Assembly (NCBI GenBank): GCA_024743055.1
Contig: JANSXH010000005.1
Coordinates: 1 to 64,000 of the forward strand
Length of the DNA stretch: 64,000 bases
From: Pseudomonadota bacterium
GTDB lineage: Bacteria > Pseudomonadota > Alphaproteobacteria > Sneathiellales > Sneathiellaceae
Direction of reading: 5' to 3'
Positions 25,319 to 33,748 of this stretch are shown here, piece after piece. The translations under genes and the position numbers were made by a program. How positions within the stretch are numbered: the first letter of the stretch is position 1; every line of letters starts with the position of its first letter. The notes beneath the pieces were generated by a model. The model ran no database searches. It saw nothing but the letters and a program-made list of their open reading frames with translations, and had not been told where the DNA came from.

Positions 25319-25671
25319 TTGGAGACACCTTTAATCTCACATTGCCCTGTCGTGTATCGTTCCTTAGTGCCGCAGCTATTGTTGAAACGAATTATCAAAT
25401 TGCCCTTACAGTTTTCAAAACTCACCCAACCATCCAGGCTCTGAGTGCCTCCGCCTTGCCCACCGCCCTCGCTGCGAACAAAATACTTTATATCTTTCAC
25501 CACCAGATCCCCAAGATCGAGGGTTTTGAGATTTTTCTCCACTCTTCCGGCACATCCGGTCTCCCGCCAGTCTTCTGCCTTTGCATCACTGACCGTGTAA
25601 GAAAGGTTGAAAACTGCAAGAAAAGTAAAGATCCCAAAAACTCTCCAGAACGGAACAGGCTTATTTCTCAT
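25312..25671 (-). CDS. Small exported Cys-containing protein, unknown
   Basis: A 119-residue protein with an N-terminal signal peptide (FWRVFGIFTFLAVFNLSYTV, then SDAKAED). The mature part has four cysteines, possibly two disulfides. No family recognised. The ATG at 25671 follows AAGGAG and overlaps the end of the CoA-transferase gene by 11 bases, so translation is coupled to it. It also overlaps the 3' end of the convergent ferredoxin reductase gene by 7 bases. Confidence 0.7.
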   Translation of the reverse strand: MRNKPVPFWRVFGIFTFLAVFNLSYTVSDAKAEDWRETGCAGRVEKNLKTLDLGDLVVKDIKYFVRSEGGGQGGGTQSLDGWVSFENCKGNLIIRFNNSCGTKERYTTGQCEIKGVSNY

Positions 25672-26866
25672 CTTTATCTCCTTGCCAAACAGCTCCAGAT
25701 TCTTCGAGAGCCGAAATGTTATCGGGATTGAACCCAGCTTCTCGCAAGATTTCCCGGGTATGGGCGCCATAAACGGGGGCGCCAAAGCGATGTTCGTTTG
25801 CAGTCTCGGAAAATCTCGCCGGTTGTCGGGTTTGCCGCAAGGCACCAGCCTGCGGGTGTTTATTTTCTTCAATGATTCCGTTAGCGATCACTTGCGGATG
25901 CTGCCGCATTTCGGTCCGTGTCAAGACAGGGGCACACGGAACGTCCTTTGATTCAAGACGATCTATGAGATCTTCCGTAGTAAAGGCTCGCATGGCTTCC
26001 TGCATCAGTTGCGTCCGTTCATCCTTGTTTTCTTCACGTCCGGCTGGCGTGTTAAAGCGGGAGTCTTCCATCAATTGTTCCTGCCCTACCGCTTCGGCGA
26101 AACCTTTCCAGTGCTTGTCCAGCATAACGGCCACACTGACGAAACCGTCCTTTGTTTCATATATAAGGTCGATAAAGGATTGGGCAACTTCCGCCTCGGT
26201 CTCATCCCCAATAAAAGTATGACCGCCCATGTCCGAGCTCCAAAGGAAGGAAACCAGGGTATCCAGCATAGACAAAGTCACATGCTGACCTACACCACTT
26301 CTTTCCCGGGCAAACAAAGCCGCGGCAATTGCCTGGGAGGCCTGAATGGCGGTTAATTTATCCGGCAGAATGGTGCGCACCAGGCGTGGCCGTTCCTCAT
26401 CGGATCCGGCCTGTACTGTCGTCAGGCCTGAAACCGCCTGAATGAGCGGGTCAAAAACCGGCTTCTGTGCATAGGGACCTTCAAAGCCGAAGCCACAAAT
26501 GGAAACATAGACAATAGCGGGATTTATTTGCCGGACATGATCTTCCCCAAGGCCCATTCGATTGGCAACGCCGGGGCGGAAATTCTGGACAACCACGTCA
26601 GCTTCCGCCACCAATTGCTCAAAAACCTCTATCCCTTCACGTTTCTTAAGATCCAAAACGATGGATCTCTTATTGCGATTGTTATTAACGAAAGAGGCGG
26701 AGAATCCATTTCGCCGGGTCGCGACGAGGCGCCCATAATCTCCTCCTCCTGGAGATTCAACCTTAATGACGTCCGCGCCCTGATCTGCCAATGTCATGGT
26801 TGCCAGTGGACCGGAAATCATTGTTGTCAGATCAATAATTCTCACACCGGAAAATGGGCCAGCCAT
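25661..26866 (-). CDS. CaiB/BaiF family CoA transferase
   Basis: A 401-residue class III CoA transferase. It opens GVRIIDLTTMISGPLATMTLADQGADVIKVE, the family signature, and has the catalytic Asp in KPVFDPLIQAVSG near residue 140-150. It moves CoA between carboxylic acids through an aspartyl-CoA intermediate. Substrate unknown. No CoA-lyase or racemase neighbour is adjacent; a second homologue lies at 50249. Confidence 0.93.
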   Translation of the reverse strand: MAGPFSGVRIIDLTTMISGPLATMTLADQGADVIKVESPGGGDYGRLVATRRNGFSASFVNNNRNKRSIVLDLKKREGIEVFEQLVAEADVVVQNFRPGVANRMGLGEDHVRQINPAIVYVSICGFGFEGPYAQKPVFDPLIQAVSGLTTVQAGSDEERPRLVRTILPDKLTAIQASQAIAAALFARERSGVGQHVTLSMLDTLVSFLWSSDMGGHTFIGDETEAEVAQSFIDLIYETKDGFVSVAVMLDKHWKGFAEAVGQEQLMEDSRFNTPAGREENKDERTQLMQEAMRAFTTEDLIDRLESKDVPCAPVLTRTEMRQHPQVIANGIIEENKHPQAGALRQTRQPARFSETANEHRFGAPVYGAHTREILREAGFNPDNISALEESGAVWQGDKDEK

Positions 26867-26923
26867 TCACATACTCCTCGTTTATTTTACATTGCGCGGC
26901 CCCGGACCAAGTATCCCGTGTAA

Positions 26924-27721
26924 TCACGGTTTTGGCCAGAATTTTCGGTCCTCGTCCAAAAAACTCAATCCAAAATTTTTGCTTAGACAGTCGTAATAAG
27001 CCGCTTCTTCCGTCAGTACCGTCTCCAGATCCAACTCCCCGATCCTTTGTTCCTTATAAACATTGCCGCGTAAGGTTCGCCGACCATCAGGTAGAGCCAG
27101 TGTCGCAAGAGGCCGAGTGGTGAAAACAGAGTCTTCTGAGGTTTGCTGATACACACATCTCTCGGCAAATTCCTCCCGGGACCTAGATGTAGTATCAATT
27201 GTAAATCTTGTCTGCCAAGCGGTTTCCGGCTGTTCTTGAACTTCCAAGGCAAGGGCATCGTCAAATCGACCCAACCGGTAATTTTTCCCCTCCGGGGTCC
27301 AACTGACTTCCTGCTTGTTAATATCAAGGGGTTGCCGGACAGACTCCCCATTTCCGACGTCCACCAAATATTCTGCACCTTCAAGGGAGACGATCAGAAC
27401 CATATGCTCAAACGGAGGCGATAAAGCCTTTTCCTTATACATTTGGGCTGAACACATTTTCACATCATAGCCGGTGGCAAAGAGAATGTCATAAAGCAAG
27501 CCATTGCATTCGTAGCAAAATCCGCCACGACGTTCTCCGACTATTTTTGCTTCTGCCCGCTCCGGTGATAGCTGGATCTGCCGAGGGATATGAATATCGA
27601 TATTCTCGAACGGCACAGTCTGCAGGAACGCAGTTTTTAAAGACGCAAGGCAGCCAAGTGAACCATCGATTGGTCCGTCAAAACCAATTCTGTCCAAAAA
27701 CCCCTGAATATCTAATGGCAA
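26924..27721 (-). CDS. nat: Arylamine N-acetyltransferase
   Basis: A 265-residue NAT that transfers acetyl from acetyl-CoA to arylamines or hydrazines through a cysteine. The full Cys-His-Asp triad is visible: Cys in RRGGFCYECN, His in FEHMVLIV and Asp in LVDVGNG. The start is a TTG at 27721 preceded by GGGAG. Length is in the normal range of 255-285. Confidence 0.94.
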   Translation of the reverse strand: MPLDIQGFLDRIGFDGPIDGSLGCLASLKTAFLQTVPFENIDIHIPRQIQLSPERAEAKIVGERRGGFCYECNGLLYDILFATGYDVKMCSAQMYKEKALSPPFEHMVLIVSLEGAEYLVDVGNGESVRQPLDINKQEVSWTPEGKNYRLGRFDDALALEVQEQPETAWQTRFTIDTTSRSREEFAERCVYQQTSEDSVFTTRPLATLALPDGRRTLRGNVYKEQRIGELDLETVLTEEAAYYDCLSKNFGLSFLDEDRKFWPKP

Positions 27722-27819
27722 AAGGAACTCCCGAGAAATTGAAGTGGATTAAGCGTTTACGGATCGGGTGAATGCTGTAAAATTTCAGCCCGAACAATAA
27801 TCATAAAAAGGAAACGACA

Positions 27820-28134
27820 ATGCAACCAGTCAATGTTATCGCGATGATCGAAGCCAAGCCAGGAAAGCGGAGCGAAGTTCTGCAACTGTTCAAGGAAAAT
27901 GTCCCTGCTGTCCTCGCGGAGCAGGGATGTATTGAATATACGGCTGTCATCGACACGGAAGGTGTCGGAGGGTTCCAGGCAAAAATCGGAGAAAACAGCT
28001 TTGCTGTCGTCGAGAAATGGGAAAGCATGGATGCCTTGATGGCTCATGCAGTATCCGACCATATGAAGGCCTACGGGGCCAAGACAAAAGACATGATTGA
28101 AAACCGGGCGATCCATATTCTGTCGCCAGCTTAA
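27820..28134 (+). CDS. ABM-family (YgiN-like) monooxygenase-fold protein
   Basis: A 104-residue dimeric alpha-beta-barrel protein of the antibiotic biosynthesis monooxygenase family. Typical features are NVIAMIEAKPGKRSEVLQLF at the start, CIEYTAVID and FAVVEKWESMDALMAH. Members include quinol monooxygenases and haem-degrading enzymes; the sequence does not decide. AAGGAAACGACA precedes the ATG. A strong terminator follows directly. Confidence 0.87.
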   Translation: MQPVNVIAMIEAKPGKRSEVLQLFKENVPAVLAEQGCIEYTAVIDTEGVGGFQAKIGENSFAVVEKWESMDALMAHAVSDHMKAYGAKTKDMIENRAIHILSPA

Positions 28135-28142
28135 TGACCAGC

Positions 28143-28179
28143 GGCGCGTATCTGGCTTTGGATACGCGCCACATTTTTT
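28143..28179 (+). terminator. Strong intrinsic terminator after the ABM gene
   Basis: GGCGCGTATC (28143-28152) and GATACGCGCC (28161-28170) form a perfect 10-bp stem with an 8-base loop, followed by ACATTTTTT. Confidence 0.85.
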
Positions 28180-28202
28180 GACATTAGAGTAAGGACTTAT
28201 TC

Positions 28203-30275
28203 GTGCGTATAGATTTGATGCTGGAAAAAACCAAAACGATGGTGTCAAGAACGGCCGGCGCCGCTGGTGTATGTGTATTTCTGTTGGGCGGCACCATTAA
28301 TGCACAAGCCCAGGAAAAAGATACGGCATTTAGCGTTTTCGATATGCCCGTCATGTCCGGTCAGCTGGCCAGCGTCTTTAGAGATTTACGGGCAGGTAGA
28401 TTTGATCGCGCGGAAAATATCCTGCGCGACGTGATTGCCAGCTATCCGGGCCGCGCGCAGAACTATTATCTGCTCGCCTCGGTCCTGGCCATTCGAAATC
28501 AGCAGGAGAACGCCCTCGACGCTTTGAGGGAGGCCATCGATAAAGGCTTTCTGAATTCACAGCTGATGCAACAGGACACTAATTTACAATCCATACGCAA
28601 CACACAACGCTTTCAAGAGCTTGTTGAACGGGTCCTGAAAGAAAACGCTAAGAAGAAAGCGGAAGGAAGGGAGAATGCCGGTCCTTATACGGTCACTAAG
28701 AACGAGGCATTGATCAGTGAAACTAATACAATCTGGAATCCGAGGGTGGGTATTCTAACGTCAGCCTTTCGCTTTGCCCCGGACGGGGCTGCTCCGACCG
28801 TTCAGAATAATGATCATCCAGTTTCCAAACAGCTTAACGACTGGTATCGCAGCGGCCAGGCAGCTGGAAACTATGGCGATCTGTATGACAACCGGGATCG
28901 AGGACATTCGTCGTTAGTTCAAGGCCTTTTTCCGCAGCTCAGTTTTACCCGCTATAGCGAAGCCGCCAAAGAGGCTGAGATTGATAACGGACTAAACGAC
29001 AAGATATTGTTTAACGCGATTACCATTGGCAATTCCTCAACGGCAGTGACCAAAGGTCCTTATTGGCGCAGCCTGCCCCGTCTGGCCACGTCTCTGCCGC
29101 GAACGGCACGCCTATTGTATCTGCAATACATTCAGAACCAGATGTATATCTATCCGTCGGTCCATGACTATATGGAGAAATACGGCGATGTATTTCTTGC
29201 CAATACGCCTTACATGCTCGTCTCTCACGGACGCTCTGGATCGGATCGGCCGCTTCTACAGATTGTGACCGGTATCCTGGCGGCGTTCCAGCCGGAGGTG
29301 AAAGATTATCTGAAGAAGAACGGTCTGGTCATGCCCACTGTCCAGATGTTGATAAGAAGCGGCAATCTACGCTTGTTCAGAGAGGCCGAGTATTTCACGT
29401 ACAAGGCGCACCCTCCAGTCTTCAGTGTTCGTGACCTCGACATGCCTCTGATTGTTCGTAAAACCAATGCGTTGAAAATCGAAGATGTGCCGCCCATGGT
29501 TAAGCTCACTATCCAATCGGAAAGCGAACCGGTGGGAGGTGTTGATGATTTCAGCCGGGTTAAGGAAGAGACCCTGTTCGCAACCCCGAGCGCTATCGCC
29601 CGCGTGGTACGCAGTACCGCCCGGGATACTAAACTCACCCTCAGCACGGAAGACACCATCATTCCGACAGGGCAGAAGGTTAACTACCGATGGGTGGTCC
29701 TACAGGGAGACAAAGAAAAGATTACCATCACCCCAAAAAATGAGGCTGGAACAGAAGCAGAAATCACTGTCTCCTGGCATGCCCCCTTTCCCGCCAAGAA
29801 CCCGCCAAATCTGACGACTAACCGCGTCGAGATTGGTGTTTTTGCAGATAATGGCAAGAACGTCTCAGCGCCTGCTTTCGTCAATTTCCTGTTCCCGGCC
29901 AATCAGGTCAGAACCTATGACGATGCCGGAAAAATTCAGTCCATTGATCATCAGGCCGCCGGTCAGGATCAATATGTAGACCCGCAGATTTTTGCTCATC
30001 GCAACTGGCGGGATGACTACCGCTATGATGAGGCGGGCAATCTCATCGGCTGGACCCGAACCCGCGCCAAATCAAAGGATGAGTTTACCCATCACGGCGG
30101 TCGCATCGTCGAAACTGATAGTTTGGGGCGCGCCGTGAAGGCGGAAATCACCAATTATGACGTTCAGCAGTCTGACAAGGGAGAAATCCTTGTCAGTGAA
30201 CAGCCGACCGGCGAATTTATCTATTATGAATATTCAGATGACACGGACCAGCTGGGAACCCTCAAGCGCAACTGA
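28203..30275 (+). CDS. Large exported protein with N-terminal TPR-like repeats
   Basis: A 690-residue exported protein. A signal peptide (AGAAGVCVFLLGGTINAQAQ) is followed at residues 50-150 by helical TPR-like repeats (LRAGRFDRAENILRDVI and NQQENALDALREAI). A middle region of about 250 residues has no family I recognise. A beta-rich region follows, and near the C-terminus RYDEAGNLIGWTRTRA resembles a single YD (RHS-like) repeat. The GTG start follows AAGGA. It is monocistronic behind a terminator. It may be an envelope scaffold or surface protein; function unknown. Confidence 0.8.
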   Translation: MRIDLMLEKTKTMVSRTAGAAGVCVFLLGGTINAQAQEKDTAFSVFDMPVMSGQLASVFRDLRAGRFDRAENILRDVIASYPGRAQNYYLLASVLAIRNQQENALDALREAIDKGFLNSQLMQQDTNLQSIRNTQRFQELVERVLKENAKKKAEGRENAGPYTVTKNEALISETNTIWNPRVGILTSAFRFAPDGAAPTVQNNDHPVSKQLNDWYRSGQAAGNYGDLYDNRDRGHSSLVQGLFPQLSFTRYSEAAKEAEIDNGLNDKILFNAITIGNSSTAVTKGPYWRSLPRLATSLPRTARLLYLQYIQNQMYIYPSVHDYMEKYGDVFLANTPYMLVSHGRSGSDRPLLQIVTGILAAFQPEVKDYLKKNGLVMPTVQMLIRSGNLRLFREAEYFTYKAHPPVFSVRDLDMPLIVRKTNALKIEDVPPMVKLTIQSESEPVGGVDDFSRVKEETLFATPSAIARVVRSTARDTKLTLSTEDTIIPTGQKVNYRWVVLQGDKEKITITPKNEAGTEAEITVSWHAPFPAKNPPNLTTNRVEIGVFADNGKNVSAPAFVNFLFPANQVRTYDDAGKIQSIDHQAAGQDQYVDPQIFAHRNWRDDYRYDEAGNLIGWTRTRAKSKDEFTHHGGRIVETDSLGRAVKAEITNYDVQQSDKGEILVSEQPTGEFIYYEYSDDTDQLGTLKRN

Positions 30276-30287
30276 TCCATTGACATT

Positions 30288-31061
30288 CTAATAACCGATA
30301 TGGGCCCCGCCATCGATGGACAGATGCTGCCCGGTGATATAACTGGAGGCATCGGAGAGCAAGAAACAAACTCCTTTCACCACTTCTTCCGGTGAAGAGA
30401 ACCGCTCCAGCACCACTTGTTTCATATAGGTATCCCTGAATTTCTCGGAGCGGATGGTTTCCGTCATCTCTGTCTCGACAACGCCAAAACAGGCACTGTT
30501 GACCCGAATACCGCTGCGGCCCCATTCCTTGGCCGCGCTCATGGTGATACCAAGCACGCCCGCCTTCGCCGCCCCATAATTGATCTGACCGATTGAGCCA
30601 CGCCGCCCGGCAATAGAGGAGACGTTGACGATGGAACCGGGCGCTTTGTCACCGTCCTTTGACCGTTCCAGCATATGTCGCCCGACCGCCTGCAGGCAGA
30701 GATAGACGCCTGTCAGGTTGACATCGATCACCTGCTGCCAGACTTCATAGGACATTTTATGGATCATGGCGGCGCGAACAATACCGGCATTGTTGACCAG
30801 ACCGTGAACGGCCCCGTTGTCGCGAACCGCACTGCCGACCATGTCCTGGACAAATCCGGGATCGGCGACACTGCCGACGTGAAACTCAGCATTTTCTGCT
30901 CCCAATTTGTCAGCAAGGGCAGCGATTTTCTCATCCTGGACATCGACAAGGATAGCCTTGCCGCCGAGCTCGACGATCAGCTCCGCCGCCGCTTCGCCAA
31001 CCCCCTGGCCGGCACCGGTGACAATAATATTGCGTCCTTCCAAAGACATGGGATTCTTCAT
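30288..31061 (-). CDS. Short-chain dehydrogenase, FabG-like
   Basis: A 257-residue SDR with TGAGQGVGEA for NAD(P), NNAG, the catalytic serine in VNVSSIAGRRG and Tyr-Lys in YGAAK, and TGQHLSIDGG at the end. It closes a three-gene set with the DUF35 and thiolase-like genes upstream, suggesting 3-hydroxyacyl-CoA dehydrogenation in a beta-oxidation-like route. Confidence 0.9.
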   Translation of the reverse strand: MKNPMSLEGRNIIVTGAGQGVGEAAAELIVELGGKAILVDVQDEKIAALADKLGAENAEFHVGSVADPGFVQDMVGSAVRDNGAVHGLVNNAGIVRAAMIHKMSYEVWQQVIDVNLTGVYLCLQAVGRHMLERSKDGDKAPGSIVNVSSIAGRRGSIGQINYGAAKAGVLGITMSAAKEWGRSGIRVNSACFGVVETEMTETIRSEKFRDTYMKQVVLERFSSPEEVVKGVCFLLSDASSYITGQHLSIDGGAHIGY

Positions 31062-31085
31062 AATTCTCTCCTCTTGTAATGTTGC

Positions 31086-31481
31086 TCAGGCCGGCTCAAA
31101 CATCGGTACAAAGGTACCGGCTGTTTCCGTCTCCACAGACACAAAGCGCACCGCCTGGCCAATACTCAACCCGTTCAGATCACAATTGATGATATTCGTC
31201 ATCATGGTGACATCGGTTCCGTCCAAGGTCACATAGGCAATGGCATAGGGATCCGGCACCCGCCGCATAACACTATAGGAATAGATCGTCCCCTTGCCGT
31301 TTGTTTCCTCAAAAAACGTGTCACTGCTGCCGCAATGAGGACAGGTGGAGCGAGGATAATGGTGGCTCGCGTTACAGCTCCGACATTTCTTCAGAAGTAA
31401 CTTACCGTCCTTGAGGGCGTCCCAATATTCCTGGGTTTCCAGTTCCACATGGGGGGCGGCGATTGTTCTTGTCTCAGCCAT
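31086..31481 (-). CDS. DUF35 zinc-ribbon/OB-fold protein
   Basis: A 131-residue protein with a rubredoxin-like zinc ribbon (CRSCNASHHYPRSTCPHCGSS, two CxxC pairs) followed by an OB fold. DUF35 proteins form complexes with thiolase-like partners and act as acyl-CoA hydratase/aldolase scaffolds. The thiolase-like gene ends 2 bases upstream, so the two are coupled and almost certainly form a complex. Confidence 0.92.
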   Translation of the reverse strand: MAETRTIAAPHVELETQEYWDALKDGKLLLKKCRSCNASHHYPRSTCPHCGSSDTFFEETNGKGTIYSYSVMRRVPDPYAIAYVTLDGTDVTMMTNIINCDLNGLSIGQAVRFVSVETETAGTFVPMFEPA

Positions 31482-31483
31482 TG

Positions 31484-32653
31484 TTATACCCTTTCCATGA
31501 TCAATGTTGCGCCGGCATGTCTGGTGCCGAGGGAGCCGCCGGTACCATGGGCCAAGGCTAGGTCACAATTGGGTACCTGCACTGCAGGATGAGCCTCCCC
31601 GCGCAACTGGCGCACAGCCTCGATCACCTTTGTCATGCCGCCGCGATTGCCGGGATGATTGTTGCAAAGGCCGCCACCATCGGTATTGAAGGGGAGTTTA
31701 CCGGTTCCGGAAATGAGATTGCCATCGGCAACAAACTTACCGCCTTCACCTTTGGCGCAAAACCCCAGATCTTCCAGCTGGATCAGAACGGAGATCGTAA
31801 AACTGTCATAGATCGAGGCATATTTGATATCAGCAGGAGTGACCCCTGCTTCTTCAAAGGCGATGGGGCCGGAATGGACAGCCGCCGAATAGGTGAGATC
31901 AATGCGACCGCCCATCTGATGCTTCGGAGCTTCCCCGGCGCCCAGCAGCTTCACTTTCGGACGTTTGATCTGATCGGCGATCTCCGGGGCGACGACCACC
32001 AATGCACCGCCTCCATCACTGATAACACAGCAATCGAGACGGTGCAGGGGGTCTGCAATCACAGGGGAAGTGACGACATCTTCCACCGTGACGACATTCT
32101 GCAACATGGCATCAGGGTTATGCTGAGCATGATGGGACGCCGCGACCTTGATCCAGGCCAACTGTTCGCTGGTGGTCCCATATTCATGCATATGGCGATG
32201 GGCGCACATGGCATACATGTTGACAATGGCCGGCGAGAACGGAAATTCAAAGGCCACGTCCGGAGAGTCCGAGCCGTAGCTTCTCGGTTTGGTGCCAATG
32301 GCCATGCCATCAGCGCGTGGACGTCCGGCAAGGGTCACCAGGGCGATTTTGCATTTACCCGCCTTGATCGCCTGTGCCGCATGGCCCACATGCAATAGAT
32401 AAGAAGATCCGCCGGTTTCCGAGGTATCCATATGACGGAGTTTCAGGCCCATATAATCGGCCATGGACAGCGCCCCGAGGCCCGGCGCATCGCCTGCGCA
32501 GAAATAGCCGTCCACGTCATCCTTGGTTAGTCCGGCATCTTCAAGCGCCCCTTTTGCGACTTCCGCATGCAGCTGCGCAAGAGACTTGTCGACAGCCTTC
32601 CTTGTCGGATGCTCATAGGCTCCGGCAATATAGGCTTCCCCTTTTATGCTCAT
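31484..32653 (-). CDS. Thiolase-like protein, probable DUF35-partnered aldolase type
   Basis: A 389-residue thiolase-fold protein of the SCPx/lipid-transfer group. Where true thiolases carry the nucleophilic cysteine, this one reads SETGGSSYLLHVGHAA, with Ser and no Cys. The C-terminal motifs GGLCNNHPGNRGG and HGTGGSLGTRH are intact. The Cys loss together with a coupled DUF35 gene matches Ltp-type retro-aldolases that cleave steroid or branched side-chain CoA esters. Actual substrate unknown. Confidence 0.85.
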   Translation of the reverse strand: MSIKGEAYIAGAYEHPTRKAVDKSLAQLHAEVAKGALEDAGLTKDDVDGYFCAGDAPGLGALSMADYMGLKLRHMDTSETGGSSYLLHVGHAAQAIKAGKCKIALVTLAGRPRADGMAIGTKPRSYGSDSPDVAFEFPFSPAIVNMYAMCAHRHMHEYGTTSEQLAWIKVAASHHAQHNPDAMLQNVVTVEDVVTSPVIADPLHRLDCCVISDGGGALVVVAPEIADQIKRPKVKLLGAGEAPKHQMGGRIDLTYSAAVHSGPIAFEEAGVTPADIKYASIYDSFTISVLIQLEDLGFCAKGEGGKFVADGNLISGTGKLPFNTDGGGLCNNHPGNRGGMTKVIEAVRQLRGEAHPAVQVPNCDLALAHGTGGSLGTRHAGATLIMERV

Positions 32654-32795
32654 GAGATGATTTGTCCTTTGTTATTTTTTTTCATGCCTTTGCGGCATGT
32701 TTGCACAAAGCCTAGCAAAGGCCTTCGGTGTTTTCAAACTATATCGCCTCGGGTTTGAGTGCGAAACAGACACGCTTTGAATGCGTGATTGGCAA

Positions 32796-33725
32796 CTAGC
32801 CTGTGGTTTTGGCAATCAGGTCTTTATAGAGAGCCCGGATTTTCTCGGTAACTGGCCCTGCGCCTTTTCCCTCACCGATGGGACGGCCATCGATTTCCTG
32901 AACCGGGGTTTGAGCGCCGAAAGTTCCGGTCAGAAACGCCTCCTCCGCACCGTAGGTATCGACAAGGGAGAAATTCTTCTCGAACACGGGGATATCATTG
33001 TCGCGGCAAAGCTCAATCACCTTGCGGCGGGTGATGCCGTTCATGCAGTAGTCCCCGGTCGAGGTCCAGACCTCGCCTTTACGGACAATGAAGAAATTGC
33101 AGCCGTTCGTGGTGTTGACAAAGCCATGGATGTCGAGCATCAGGGCTTCGTCTGCCCCTGCCTTCTGGGCTGCGATACCCGCCAGAATGCAGTTGAGCTT
33201 GGAATGGGAATTAAGCTTCGGGTCCTGGGTCATGGGCAGGCCGCGCAGATGAGGAACCGTATAAAGCCGGATACCGGTGGCGGACAGATCAACGGACGGA
33301 ACGGAATGCTCCATGATGATGACCATGGTCGGGCCGGTCGTACTCAATCTTGGATCCTGGAACGGTTTGTCCTTGATGCCCCGGGTGATCATCAATCGGG
33401 CATGGGCATCACTGGTCATGCCATTGGCTTTGGCGGTGGCATAAAGGGCGTCTATGACCAGTGCCCGGTCCAGTCCGATATTAAGGTCGATGGCTTTCGC
33501 CGCTTCATATAGCCGGTCCAGATGTTCATCAAGAAAGGCAAAGGTCCCGTTATAGAGGCGCAAGCCCTCCCAGACCCCATCACCCAGCATGAAACCGGCA
33601 TCATAGACAGAGACCTTGGCCTCATCCCGCGGCACGATTTCACCATTGACGTAAATCAGAAGTGACTCGTTACGGGGGTCTTCTTCAGCCGTATGCGTAC
33701 CGTGATGGTCGGGTTTGTCCGTCAC
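32796..33725 (-). CDS. Class IV PLP aminotransferase
   Basis: A 309-residue fold-type IV PLP enzyme (branched-chain/D-amino acid aminotransferase family). The PLP lysine is in LNSHSKLNCILAG, and the phosphate-binding and substrate regions read EALMLDIHGFVNTTNGCNFF and TGTFGAQTPVQEIDGRP. An N-terminal extension of about 20 polar residues precedes the domain. The start is a GTG at 33725 with AGGA upstream. It lies 23 bases downstream of the lytic transglycosylase gene on the same strand. D- or L-specificity cannot be told here. Confidence 0.88.
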   Translation of the reverse strand: MTDKPDHHGTHTAEEDPRNESLLIYVNGEIVPRDEAKVSVYDAGFMLGDGVWEGLRLYNGTFAFLDEHLDRLYEAAKAIDLNIGLDRALVIDALYATAKANGMTSDAHARLMITRGIKDKPFQDPRLSTTGPTMVIIMEHSVPSVDLSATGIRLYTVPHLRGLPMTQDPKLNSHSKLNCILAGIAAQKAGADEALMLDIHGFVNTTNGCNFFIVRKGEVWTSTGDYCMNGITRRKVIELCRDNDIPVFEKNFSLVDTYGAEEAFLTGTFGAQTPVQEIDGRPIGEGKGAGPVTEKIRALYKDLIAKTTG

Positions 33726-33748
33726 CTCAATGATCCTGATCTGTTACT

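Noticed and set aside
31589..32398. 269-codon plus-strand ORF
   Set aside because: Antisense to the thiolase-like gene; His/Gly-rich translation is a codon-mirror artefact.
32683..32705. CATGCC/GGCATG hairpin near a T8 run
   Set aside because: The T run is on the wrong side of the stem for a terminator in either direction.
32781..33512. 243-codon plus-strand ORF
   Set aside because: Exactly antisense to the class IV aminotransferase, whose motifs are clear; the plus-strand translation shows no domain.
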